Positions 34,601-45,347 of a stretch of DNA of 64,000 nucleotides are shown piece by piece. The first letter of the stretch is position 1. Every line of letters begins with the position of its first letter. The notes under the pieces were generated by a model, which searched no databases, was not told where the DNA came from, and was given only the letters and a program-made list of their open reading frames with translations. The position numbers were made by a program, and so were the translations under genes. Source of the stretch: Antedon mediterranea (taxonomy: Eukaryota > Echinodermata > Crinoidea > Comatulida > Antedonidae); NCBI RefSeq assembly GCF_964355755.1, contig NC_092675.1:27322412-27386411 (forward strand), read 5' to 3'.

Positions 34601-35241
34601 TTTTTTTTAAACCATATTTAATGAGGGTGATCCATCCAGCTATTGCTGCAGTCATTAGGGACCCTTCGCAAGACAAACATTATACACAAGCTGCTCTACA
34701 TAACAAAGTCTTATTACAAGTCTTTGGAAGTGGAGAATTTGGTCCTTAGAAAAAATCCTGACATGTGACGGGACTTGAACCCAGGACCCTTGGAGTGGTA
34801 GCCAAGCATCATAACCACCAAGCCACAACTCCACCCAAACAAAATTTGATAGGATATTCTGGGACCTGTTCACTAGATCGTTGACTGATGCTGCAGTCCT
34901 AGAATAAAGCCCATTCTGTTTTCTTAGAAAAGTTCATATTTATTTTGACTAATTGTAACATTTTATTTCTAGTTTTAAGGTTTAACTAAATTGAGTAATC
35001 GGAATATACCTACGTCCAAAAGTGATGAAGACCTCTTGCCTGTCATTAGAAACTCGACAAGAATATTTACCACTTTGATCAAAAGATGACATATTAATTC
35101 CCAAAATCGATTCATTAGATTCTAAAATGGTCTCAATAAAATACCATGTTATTGTATATGCTGTCATATCCAAGTTGCAGCGTAACTCTAATACATCACC
35201 CTCAATAAGTTCAAAAGTTTTTGGTTTGCTAGGCAATGTCA
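28637..35241 (-). CDS. Class I cytokine receptor, gp130-like architecture with short tail (N-terminus missing)
   Basis: Nine exons on the minus strand: 35241-35014, 34266-34125, 33759-33635, 32582-32428, 32067-31911, 31550-31477, 30709-30586, 29473-29363 and 28842-28637. All eight introns are GT-AG and phases match (1,2,1,0,1,0,1,1), giving 439 residues after the first visible splice. Order: Ig-like domain (about 1-75, C..W..DQSGKYSC); cytokine-binding domain 1 (LTC86 paired with C96-TW, then LPGD and NLPNEYLIYYG); VSNALGDH; domain 2 (PPKNV to W257-SDI, a degenerate WSxWS); a third fibronectin III domain with C279/C290-NW and PPEKQNG; transmembrane helix at 374-395; a 44-residue tail. The tail lacks a proline-rich JAK box 1 and any YxxQ motif. 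The signal-peptide exon was not found; the first visible exon starts in phase 1. Family assignment is strong; ligand and signalling are unknown. In place of the first donor GTATAT, the overlapping GTAGGT must be used to keep frame. Confidence 0.86.
29990..30220 (+). mobile_element. Partial MITE, AGCCTGTTTTCCTGTCGACG family, in a receptor intron
   Basis: It shares AAGCCTGTTTTCCTGTCGAC, ATAACGATAACGATGATCGA, GGACGTGAAGTTTTGCAAA and the following ~100 bp with the left half of the element at 15670-16344. The right inverted repeat is missing. It lies in the intron between exons 30709-30586 and 29473-29363. Confidence 0.78.
30221..30518. repeat. Perfect 149-bp tandem duplication
   Basis: 30221-30369 is repeated with no difference that I can see at 30370-30518, beginning TTTACACTAAAGACAAAC. 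The unit continues the MITE fragment just upstream. Identity of both copies means a very recent duplication or an assembly artefact. Confidence 0.9.
33008..33080 (+). mobile_element. tRNA-derived SINE head, degenerate
   Basis: TTTGGTGTAATGGTTA fits a pol III A box and CTGGTTTATTTCC, ~45 nt on, a decayed B box. It lies in the receptor intron between exons 33759-33635 and 32582-32428, on the opposite strand. The 3' limit is unclear. Confidence 0.45.
34244..34540. repeat. Partial duplication of a receptor exon start
   Basis: The segment 34244-34312 (intron end plus first ~20 nt of the exon starting at 34266) recurs diverged at 34474-34540, sharing CCTGTTGAAGGATATTAAAT. On the minus strand the second copy keeps the CAACAG acceptor, but the encoded sequence has decayed, so it is a pseudo-exon. 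Confidence 0.65.
34600..34836 (-). mobile_element. tRNA-derived SINE
   Basis: On the minus strand it starts GGGTGGAGTTGTGGCTTGGT with an A box (TGGCTTGGTGG), followed ~45 nt later by a B box (GGGTTCAAGTCCC). A ~150-bp body follows and the 3' end is CACCCTCATTAAATATGG plus an A/TA-rich tail. It lies in the first receptor intron, in the gene's orientation. A frame of 72 codons here is not a gene. Confidence 0.82.
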
Positions 35242-35344
35242 CTGTAAAAGAAAAAATTTGTTCACCTATGTTATAGGTGTACTGGATTCAAAAGTGAAGG
35301 TGAAAGAAATGTCATAATCTACATTAAATGAAATGCTATTCATT

Positions 35345-35520
35345 AAGCATTATACGGTATATTTTGGAATATACCGTATAATAGCCACAAACGATGGGAA
35401 TATTTATATATACGGTATATTCTTTATGAGACCCGTTTCTGCTGCCAAAAAATATACCGTATATAAAATATACCGTATATATACGGTATATTTTTGGCAG
35501 CAGAAACGGGGCCATGTATG
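35345..35520. repeat. Palindromic TATACGGTATA / GTTTCTGCTGCC repeat
   Basis: Clustered inverse repeats: TATACGGTATATT with AATATACCGTATA, and CCCGTTTCTGCTGCCAAAAA (35430) against TTTTTGGCAGCAGAAACGGG (35493). A related cluster lies at 57525-57910. Both are foldback sequences of an unnamed family; the short ORFs across them on both strands are by-products. Confidence 0.75.
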
Positions 35521-35579
35521 GATCTCTCAAAAAAGAACTTATTCCCTAATTTTCAAATCAAATTATAGCAAATAAAGTA

Positions 35580-36834
35580 TATTCTAATCATTCATTTTAG
35601 GAACAATTACATTTTTATAATAATATGTCCATCCATTTTTTCAACTTCCTTTTATAACCACAGGCTTTGTATATAATTGTTTTGTATAATTTATATAGAT
35701 TTATATATATAATTTATATAGATTTTTATTAATTCATTTTTAAAATGTTATCTAAGCATACTACATATATATACTACGTTCTCAAAATAATGTGTGAAAC
35801 AGAGACTACTGTACATCTTATCCTTCTTTTTTTAATTTAAAAAATAAATAATCAAATAAAATCAAATGATCATTGCTAATAATTGATCAGAAAACTACAA
35901 GTATGTGTGAGAATTTCACTGTATGCACGTACTGTACGAAAGTACAATTTACAACATTTCTATTGTTTTTTTAAAATTTAGCATCGAAAATCTTAAAATT
36001 GATTTAAGTGCATGTGATATTAACAACATGATGCAACACCTTGTGCAATGTACTCAAAATGAAATTCTATGCGTTGATTGGATGCTGAAAAATATAAATT
36101 TGGAAATCATTGTGAAACAACAAAAGAACAAGGGTGTGCTAACCAATGCTTACCGGTATTGTATCAGGAAACATTAAAAAAAAAAACACAAAAACAAAGG
36201 AAGAAAATACAGATTTAAAAACAAAGTAAAAAAACAAGGTAGCCTGAAAACATGCAAGTCTGTGTCTGCAGTAAGGTCTGTTAGCCTGAATTCTGTGCAA
36301 GGCTGCAGCCTATTGTGATATGTAGCTACAAGCTTGGAATTATGTGCAAGTATGCATCCAGAAGACTATTCAAACCTGCAGCCATGTAGAATTCTATCCA
36401 AGGCTGCAGCAACATTATTTTGCAGCAGCAAAAGTCTGCTGACATTTAAATCTTTCAACTCATTAAAATATTTTCCTTATTCAACTCATAAGACATTCAT
36501 AATTATTTGAACGCTATCAATGCATGAGACTGTTGTTTACAAAAGTGAAGAATTCCTGTGAAAAAAAAGTCTAAAGCCTGGGCAGTTGGTTCAGGAAAAA
36601 GATTCAAAAACATAATCAATTTGATTTTAATCATACAAAAAATTATAAGGAAGTGTTTTATTTTCATAGAAGCGCAAAAAATATTTTTTGTTGACCTTTT
36701 TATAACTTAGAGAATGAGTAGGAAAAAATTAACTGTAAATATAGCACCAAAATAAATAACAACTTTAAGTTGCTATTATGTGATTAGAACATGTATGGTG
36801 TAAACAACATGCCTCTCCCCTTGGGTAGGCATGT
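35580..36834. other. No gene seen; GCAGCC-containing short repeats
   Basis: It may contain the missing 5' exon of the receptor gene, but no signal peptide with a phase-1 donor could be identified. At 36240-36430, GCAAGGCTGCAGCC-like phrases recur every ~60-110 bp, a weak tandem repeat. Confidence 0.4.
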
Positions 36835-38595
36835 TAAAACCTATAAAAACAATGGACAAGAAATTGAAGTTAAAGATTAAAAACAAATAAACATGTGTAA
36901 TAATATTAGGAATTTTGACCGTATTAGTAATTTGTAATTATTAAAAATTATGGGGTAAGGGGTAACATTTTCGCTAATAACTTTGAATTTATTGAACATA
37001 TTTTGCATTTCTTGGTAACAATAAGTAGGGTACTGTATAAACTGTTTAATCAAAAATTGTTATATTCAAAAATTATGCAACATTTTGATCTCAAATAATA
37101 GTGGTTGTGTAGTTTTATTTAAAGCCTGTAGACAAAATTTTAGTATTTAGTGTTGTTGTGGGGTACACAATGCACACATTATGCATGACTTGTTGGAGGG
37201 TATAAATTATTGAAAAAAAAATTAATGATTTTGTTTTAATATGATAGGAGTTTTATAAAAACATATATTTCATCGTGAAATTACAGGGTGGATAAACTAT
37301 TTTATAATTTATCGTGATTATAAACTAAGTCTCACTTAAGGCTTAAGGAGTGGAGTTGAAAGAGTCGTGAGTTACAAGCCTGGCACTAGGTCAGGATTGA
37401 ACCACGGAACTTGGGATTGGAAGGCAAGCATGTTAACCACCAAGCTACAGCTCCACTACTTTAGATAGGGTATTTGGTTATTTTTTAAATACATCCTACG
37501 GCTCGCTACTGTTTTTAGGCTATACTGTATGTAAATTGTTATTATTTTACAGATTGTACTTTAAATCAATTAATCGACTTATATAGCAATTTTAAAAATG
37601 ACACTAGGGCCTACCAATTAAATTTGTACAGTATTTAAAAGATATTCTTTTTCTATAAATGTTCATCTGACATTTTCCTGTATCTTGGTTTACAAAAATG
37701 AACTCCGTAACAATATGTAAATGTTTCAGATCTGCATATCAGCTGCAGTTTAGCAATTCACACTTTCTCGAAAAATTAATTCTATTATATTACATCGTCA
37801 AATTCCAGTAAAGGAATATAATAGAGATACTCAGTTCTTTCAAACGTATGTGGAAGATGTGGAACTGCAGCTAATATGAAAATCTAAAAAATTGACATAT
37901 TAATGAGTTTGAATAAACTAACTGTTTTCTTTAAATCAAGATGAAGTAAAATGTAATTGTCCTGTAATATTACAATACCATAACAGTTTTGTTTAGAAAA
38001 AACTATCTCATTTGCATTTGCAAACCAGATGAACAATTATAACCTTAGAATATCTTATCAGTTACAAATAAAAGATATAATTGGTAATCTAAACAATTTC
38101 TATGATTACTATAGACAATTGAATGTTTAGAATGTAAATTATAAAAAACAATTTACAACACAGAAGCTGGATATGTTTATTTAATATCCTCATATTTAAA
38201 TTTCATTTATTTTAATTAATAATAAATCAAATAATGTATAGCTTCCAAAAAGTCATGCATTTTGTTATTTCGTACCCCATAACAATACTAAACGGTGAAT
38301 TTTTTCCTATAGGTTTAATAAGTTAAAAACCACATAAATCTATTGGTAATAACATTTTGATAATTTTTTAATATATAGCAATTAAACAGTTTATATACTA
38401 CTTATTGGTTCCTAGAAATGCAAAATATGTAGACTAAATTCAAAGTTATTACCAAAAATGTTACCCCTTACCCCATAATTTTTAATAATTACAAATTACT
38501 ATTACGGTCACAATTCCTAATATTATTACACATGTTTATTTGTTTTTAATCTTTAACTTCAATTTCTTGTCCATTGTTTTTATAGGTTTTAAAAA
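36835..38595. repeat. Large inverted repeat, ~225-bp arms
   Basis: Left arm 36835-37060 (AAACCTATAAAAACAATGGA, GAAGTTAAAGATTAAAAACA, TTATGGGGTAAGGGGTAACA) is matched in inverse by 38360-38595 (TGTTACCCCTTACCCCATAA, CCATTGTTTTTATAGGTTTT). The 1.3-kb loop contains a SINE. The right arm also forms the first unit of the tandem repeats that follow. Confidence 0.85.
37283..37456 (-). mobile_element. tRNA-derived SINE
   Basis: On the minus strand: GTGGAGCTGTAGCTTGGTGG (A box TAGCTTGGTGG) and, ~45 nt on, GTGGTTCAATCC (B box). The 3' part ends CCACCCTGTAATTTC. Its head resembles the SINE at 34600-34836, and its 3' part recurs at about 40846-40880 (ATTACAGGTTGGACAAACTA). Confidence 0.78.
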
Positions 38596-39915
38596 AAATT
38601 TAGATTTGGTGTATTTTTGCGTTAAATATTGAAACTTTATTAATGTTAAATTTGGACGAAATTGCATTTCTTTAAATGTTCAATGACCATTTGACCTACA
38701 ATGATGTCAATATATGTTACGTTTTATTTTTTCACAATGATAACAATTAGGCAACCTACGCAGTACATATTAATACCAAAAATATGCAAATGTGATCACT
38801 AAATACAAAGTTATTAGGAAAAATGTAATAATACTATTAACAGACAGAATGTCCTCATAAATTCACAGAATATTTGTTTGTTAAATTCAATTTTCTTATT
38901 TATTGTGTCTATAGGTTTAAGAAAACATTAGTTTGCATAAGATATCTTGTATTTTTGTGTTTAAAATTGAAATTTATAAGCTAATTTAGAAGAAATTGCA
39001 TTTTTGATTAAAGGTTATTGACCTTTGACCTCTAAAAGACATCAATAGATGTTCGATTCATTTTTTAAAAGCATATTACAATAAAGAAATCCATACACTA
39101 CATACTGATAACAAGAAAATGTAAATCTGTTCACTAAATCTTAAGTTATTTGCAAAAACGTTACCCCCTACCCCATTATTGTCAAAGATAACTAATGACG
39201 AACAAGTTTCGTTATAATGCACAGCATATTCAATTTAGAAAAAATGTTAAATTCAATTTTCTTATTTATTGTGTCTATAGGTTTAAGAAAACATTAGTTT
39301 GCATAAGATTTCCTGTATTTTTGTGTTTAAAATTGAAATTTATAAGCTAATTTAGAAGAAATTGCATTTTTTATTAAAGGTCAGTGACCTTTTGACCTCT
39401 AAAGATGTCAATAAATGCGGGATTCATTTTTAAAAAGTATATTACAATTAGGCAATCTATACACTACATACTGATAGCAAGAAAATGCAAATCTGTTAAC
39501 TAAATTGTAAGTTATTCGCAAAAATGTTACCCCCTACCCCATAATTGTAAACGATTACAAATTACTAAAAACAACAAATTTCTTCATAATACACAGCATA
39601 TTCATATTTTGTTAATCTTTAACTTCAATTTTCTTCTTTATTGGGTCTATATGTTCATGAAAACATCAGTTTGCATAACATCTATTGTATTTTTTTGTGT
39701 AAAAAACTGAAAGTTATAAGTTAATATTAGACAAAAAATCATTTTTTACTAAAGTTCAATGACCTTCTGATCTCTAATGGCGTCAATAATTGTTGGATTT
39801 ACTTAGAAAAATATATTACACTTAAGCAGTCTATACACTACATATTGATACCAAGAAAATGCAAATCTGTTCATTAAATCCCGAGTTATTAGCAAAAGTG
39901 TTACCCCCTACCCCA
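38440..39915 (+). repeat. Tandem repeat, four ~350-374-bp units
   Basis: Units end with GTTACCCCCTACCCC at 39160, 39526 and 39900 (GTTACCCCTTACCCC at 38460; the phrase is lost near 38823). Each holds TTTGCATAAGAT, GAAATTTATAAGCTAA, TTTGACCTCTAA and AAATCTGTTxACTAAAT in the same order. No coding sense. Confidence 0.88.
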
Positions 39916-42900
39916 AAATTTTGTGGTGCATATTTTCCGTAGGCGGTGTTATATAATCCTAAAAAATTACTATTAAGCTGTACAATTGGCATTGCTATCA
40001 TGGATTTCTGAAAAGTAGACATATTAAGCTTTCCAAAAATGTATGGTAGCATTTGCCACCAATTTGATACTGCTTTCGCAAAAAACTGGACCTGGCCCAT
40101 GGACTATGGTGGATTTTTCGTCCAGATGGTTTTCTAATTTTTTATAGCCAGAGGCGTAAGTTAATTGCCACACGCGACCTCACAGTTGGAAGTACACGGT
40201 AGTTTCAGTCCCGTCCGAGATGGATCTATTGTCAATTTTTACTATTCAGAACACCAAGGCTAGCCAAAATAATTGGTTTTTTTTTCTGGTGTTGGAAGAG
40301 TTTCTGGTTTTCAGAATCTGAATAAGACAACTAAACATGAATAAGCAAAACACTCAATCAATACATAATTCAAAACACCAAGCCTTCTATAAAAAAACTA
40401 GGCCTTCATTATTTATTCAATTTTTTGATTACAATACTCTTTTGACACTAATAATAATAATGTAGTTTTTAGTGGTAAATATTCACATTTTTTAGTGTAA
40501 TATTAATTCTCTGAAGCAGGTCAAATTTTGCTAATAATAAAATATTTTTACCCATATTTTTGTCAAATTCTAGCAATAGAACAAGTCATTTAGCAACAGA
40601 ACATTAAGACTCCGTGTGTAAAAGAGAAACAGATTGTTACTGTGAGGCTAAGAAAAACATCACACAATAATTCTGAACAATGTATTCAATTACAGATTTC
40701 TGAAGCGCACAACATATTAACAAATTAAGGAATATGTAATTGGGTTAATTGCACAAGTGCAGCTAACCTTGATAATACAAACTTTTCAGATCTTACTTTT
40801 TTAATATTTCATACTCATCCAACAGCGAGCACAAACTCGCCAATTACAGGTTGGACAAACTATTTTATAATTTAACTTAGGCTACTTGCCTAATTGTTGT
40901 CATTTGAGGGTGCTGTGTCATGGAAACACCATTAATGGATAGGGGAGCATCCTTAGAAATGTTATTCTATAGTGTCAGCCTATAATAAATATATACAGTA
41001 CTACAATAAAATTACATTTGTTTCATGGTGAAATTTTATGCAAATATTACACTTGCTCATTGTAGGAAGAGTGAGTTAATTCATAGAAATCATAGTGAAC
41101 TGTGATAAATGATCAATTATTATTCCAGCATTCTCATAACAGAATTTAAAATGGTGTTAAAAACATTTAAAAAAAAGAAAATGTTGATGTAGGCCAACTA
41201 TAGCCATGTTAAATTTCTAGAGCAATCAGACAATACACTTTATCAAAGGAATTGGTAAAGAACCCCAAAAACATAATGACATTTTTTATATTTATTTCTT
41301 TTTATATTTATAGATACGTATTTATTATATTATCACCTACTGTGGGGTTTGGTACCTCACTTTGTCCTAAAATCTGTATTCAAAACAATTTTAGAATAAT
41401 GGTAAGAATGCCATTTCAAAAGCATTGTCATGTGACGACGTACATGGAACTAGCATTTCAATTAATTGAAATGGCCTAATTTTACAATAGTTATTAAGAT
41501 CAATTTGCTAAAATGGTTTTTGGAAATCTATTGCTGAAATTAAATTGAAGTCTTTAATATGGGTTTTTTTTGTTTTTTCATTTCTTACAATTTCAGATAA
41601 AGAACAGATGGAGTCAACAAAGTGATCCATTTTCATAATAATTAATTAAAATAAAATAAAACTTAATTTATATGATTATTGAATATTGATGATTTTTTGG
41701 TGAATTTATTTTTCATGAAACATGTACGTATGGCGAATTATTTATAGCTTATTGTGAACACTGAAGATTTAATTGAACACAATTTCTAAATAAATATAAA
41801 AATCGTATAATGCATTTTCTTATAGGAACATAATGTGTATGCATTTTATTTAAAATGTTATTAAATAAAGTATACTAAAATTACCATTATGATAAATTAA
41901 AATTATATTATTGTCATTATACCATGTGTTTTGTTATTTGTTTCATGTATTTCTTTGTGAGAGCTTCTTGACTATTATACATTTATAAGTAATTTTTCTT
42001 CATTAATCTATCATGTTCTGTTTTGATGCTGTGTAGCAAATTCAATTAAATTTATATTTATTTAGCATGGTTCTTAACATTTTTTGTATTTGTGAGACAA
42101 AAAATGATGAACAAACATAAATACATACAGAAACAGTTTATATAAATGTTAATCACAATAAGCAGAAGAAGGGAATTAGATAATTTTGGATTTATAAAAG
42201 TCTAGTAAAAACCTGCTCAAGGTTGAATAAAAACGTGCTTGTTGAAAATGTATGAAGCATTTTGTTTTTGTAAATCGTTAAAGTTAAGAGTGAATAACTT
42301 AATGCAATAGGAAGACACACATACTACTTTGTGACAATTATGCTGCAGAACATTAATCTATTAAAATTTTCACCCGAAGACTTTTACTAAATCAAATCAA
42401 CATTGGATGATCCGTCACTATGAAACGCATAAGCGCAGAATAAAAACCGCTATACGCCTAGAGAATTTGCAGATTTTTGGAATAGAACTTCCTGACACAA
42501 TGTTGAATTAATCGATATTTTAAATAAAAGGCCATTAATTTGATGAAATTAAAGATAAAAATTATTAGTTCTAGAAATCCATTAATAATATTATCCTTCA
42601 ATAGGTCAATTTGGTGCACTTCTCGATTATTATCCTACGCTAGCTATTAAATATTAAATATACCTCATTACCGCAAGTAATGTCCTTTTAATTAATTCTT
42701 ATCGAGTAAAAGTATCACATATCAGTGATTTTGTAATTGTATACTTACTTAATTTTCAAATTATTAGAAAATAAAATGATGGGAAAATACTGTATAATAT
42801 CCATGGGAGGAGTATCCAGGATTTTGTAATGGGTGGGAAGAAATGAGAAGACCTTAACAATTGTAAAATTCAGAAGACCCTAACAATTGTAAAATGAATT

Positions 42901-43118
42901 ACTCAAAACATATTTATGTCCTATTGCTATTTTAAAAATGTATTTTGTATTATTTATTTACCATTTTAAAGATGATAAAACCTATGCAGATTCTTCATTA
43001 AAGAAACTGCTTTTAAGGGGTACCCTACTCTAATAATTTAAATAAAATATCCCAATATAAAAACACACAAGGCAAAAACAATACAACATTTAGGGAGATC
43101 AGGCTGGCTAGACATTCC
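39916..43118. other. Long AT-rich stretch without a recognised gene
   Basis: Frames at 39831-40100 and 41252-41479 have no recognisable motif. A SINE 3' fragment is at about 40846-40880. A GGAGTATCCAGGATTTTG phrase at 42808 resembles GGCGGATCTAGGATTTTG at 29757, perhaps the end of an uncharacterised repeat. Nothing else can be supported. Confidence 0.4.
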
Positions 43119-43180
43119 TTGTGGGGAGGGAGCAGGAGAGGGGGAGGGAGCAGGAGAGGTGGAGGGGGGGGGGGGGTGCG
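43119..43180 (+). repeat. G-rich tract with GGGAGCAGGAGAGG repeats
   Basis: Two copies of GGGAGCAGGAGAGG are followed by a run of ~14 G. It has several G3+ blocks and could form a quadruplex. Confidence 0.6.
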
Positions 43181-43189
43181 CAAGTTGCG

Positions 43190-43375
43190 AAATTATTTTC
43201 TGAACTTAAAGACACTAAATCTATGTTTTTTACCTAATTTAAGGTTACCCACTACATTTTATGTAAAAATAAATACCATATGGACCTATTGCAATATTTT
43301 TTTTCCTTTTTAAAAGGTTACAAATTTGAAAATTAAGTCGATTCTAATAGTGGCCCGCTATAAATCCCAACATGC
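43190..43375 (+). repeat. Dispersed repeat E, copy 1
   Basis: It shares AAGTCGATTCTAATA, TGGCCCGCTATAAATCCC and ACCATATGGACCTATTGC-like sequence, in inverse orientation, with 58790-58975. The two copies bracket the LINE nest. Confidence 0.7.
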
Positions 43376-43881
43376 ACCACGCACGGATTGATATTTTCAT
43401 ATTGTGATGTGATGCACCCACTTCGATCAATCGTGTAAAAGGGTAAACAAATAAAAGAACCGTAACGTTTCAGCTAAAATACCAGATCTTGCCAAATTTG
43501 TATTAATGGAATCTGCCAAAAAAGGAAAGACAATTAATTCAGCAACGTCAGGCTAGGCCTATAGTCAAAATAATACCTGAGGACACTTCCAACACACCAA
43601 CAGCAACCGGGAATCCACAAAATTTTAGGATTCAGCCAAGTAGCCTTTTTTGTAATTAAAATCTCATTACACGGAATCTCTTCGATGTTATACAACACAC
43701 TTCTTGTAGGCGTGTTGAATATGCGTGTAATAGCGTGTTGTATAAACGGGGCCTTATATCAACAATTTCATCTTCAGCGTTTTTACTACACAGTCTATGA
43801 TATTGATACATGATACTGTATCTATTAAGCAAGAACACGTCTTGTCCTGAGGACATCAGGCATACATAATTTATGAATTGA

Positions 43882-44586
43882 ATCAACAAGATTGTCTCCT
43901 TGGAAAAAGACATTACCATCCTCAATCTTGAAATCACCGGTTTACAAAAAGAACTGAGGAATTTGCACGCCGATATGCAGGAAAATTCTGATTTCATGGA
44001 TGTTAAGCTGAAGGATATTGCCGAGGATACGCAGCAATCCACTACGGAATGCATAGAAGAGATACGCGACAAAATCGACAACCTAGAAGGACGTCAACGC
44101 CGTAACAATCTGAGGTTTACTGGCATACCCGAACAAGCGGAGGATAGCGAAGGTACTGTTAATTTCCTTTCCTCATTTATTTCCAATACCACCGGCATCA
44201 AAATCGCTAATGATGATATACAACGAGCCCATCGAGTTGGACCACGTAATACCACCAGGGATAAACCGAGACCACTTGTTGCATACTTTCTCAGATATTC
44301 CACTAAAGAAAGAGTACGCAAGGCAGCTCCAAAAGTGAGACCTAAATTTAAAGATAATAACATCTACGTAAATGATGATTTTACCAGCAGAGTGATAAGT
44401 AGAAGAAAGGCATTATACTCATCGATGAAATACCTGCATTCCAACAAAGTAAAGGCCTGGCTCCACCTTGACAAATTGCGTTACATAGATGCAAATGGTT
44501 ATGTTCGCACATTCATTGACATGGATCATCTTGCCAAATACTACCCGAACCTCAAGGAAGCACATGCCCCCGAAGCTACTGAGTAA
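43882..44586 (+). pseudogene. LINE ORF1 protein, N-terminally truncated (older copy)
   Basis: An open frame from a stop at 43879 to TAA at 44584, about 234 codons with no ATG at its head. The first ~65 residues are heptad-like (LEITGLQKELRNLHADM, then EEIRDKIDNLEGRQRR), a coiled coil for trimerisation. Next comes an RRM-like domain (RRNNLRFTGIPE, DIQRAHRVGPRN, RPLVAYFLRYSTKERVRKAA) and a basic C-terminal domain (IYVNDDFTSRVISRRKAL). This is the L1-ORF1p-type plan: an RNA-binding chaperone that coats LINE RNA. The N-terminal part is missing by 5' truncation. The sequence is otherwise undamaged. Confidence 0.8.
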
Positions 44587-44713
44587 TTCTAGTCGTCGCA
44601 ATAATTTAACTTTACTTTGACTCTACTTACCGTCAACCGAAATATTACCTATAATACATTTTTATTTCAAGAATTGTTTATTTTGCTTCTCATTAATTAT
44701 GTATTAATGAGAA

Positions 44714-45163
44714 GCGGAGGATAGTGAAGGTACTGTTAATTTCCTTTCCTCATTTATTTCCAATACCACCGGCATCAAAATCGCTAATGATGATATACAA
44801 CGAGCCCATCGAGTTGGACCACGTAATACCACCAGGGATAAACCGAGACCACTTGTTGCATACTTTCTCAGATATTCCACTAAAGAAAGAGTACGCAAGG
44901 CAGCTCCAAAAGTGAGACCTAAATTTAAAGATAATAACATCTACGTAAATAATGATTTTACCAGCAGAGTGATAAGTAGAAGAAAGGCATTATACTCATC
45001 GATGAAATACCTGCATTCCAACAAAGTAAAGGCCTGGCTCCACCTTGACAAATTGCGTTACATAGATGCAAATGGTTATGTTCGCACATTCATCGACATG
45101 GATCATCTTGCCAAATACTACCCGAACCTCAAGGAAGCACATGCCCCCGTAGCTACTGAGTAA
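44714..45163 (+). pseudogene. LINE ORF1 fragment of the younger copy
   Basis: The last ~149 residues of ORF1 (from AEDSEGTVNF to the stop), beginning in mid-domain without a start codon. It repeats older-copy 44137-44586 with a few substitutions, for example D to N in IYVNNDF. Confidence 0.8.
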
Positions 45164-45347
45164 TTCTAGTCGTCGCAATAATTTAACTTTACTTTGACTC
45201 TACTTACCGTCAACCGAAATATTACCTATAATATATTTTTATTTCAAGAATTGTTTATTTTGCTTCTCATTAATTATGTATTAATGTATACAGTCTCATG
45301 CATGCTTATTGCTGTATTTCTTTTTTAGATAACGCTATACGCAGCTA

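Noticed and set aside
34655-34873. 72-codon minus-strand ORF in a receptor intron
   Set aside because: It lies over a tRNA-derived SINE including its A and B boxes.
39831-40100. Minus-strand 89-codon ORF
   Set aside because: It overlaps the end of the ~360-bp tandem repeats and has no recognisable motif.
43656-44363. Minus-strand ORFs of 141 and 89 codons
   Set aside because: Antisense shadows of LINE ORF1.
44137-45290. Local tandem duplication of LINE ORF1
   Set aside because: Better explained by insertion of the 5'-truncated younger LINE into the older one, which also explains the ORF2 duplication.
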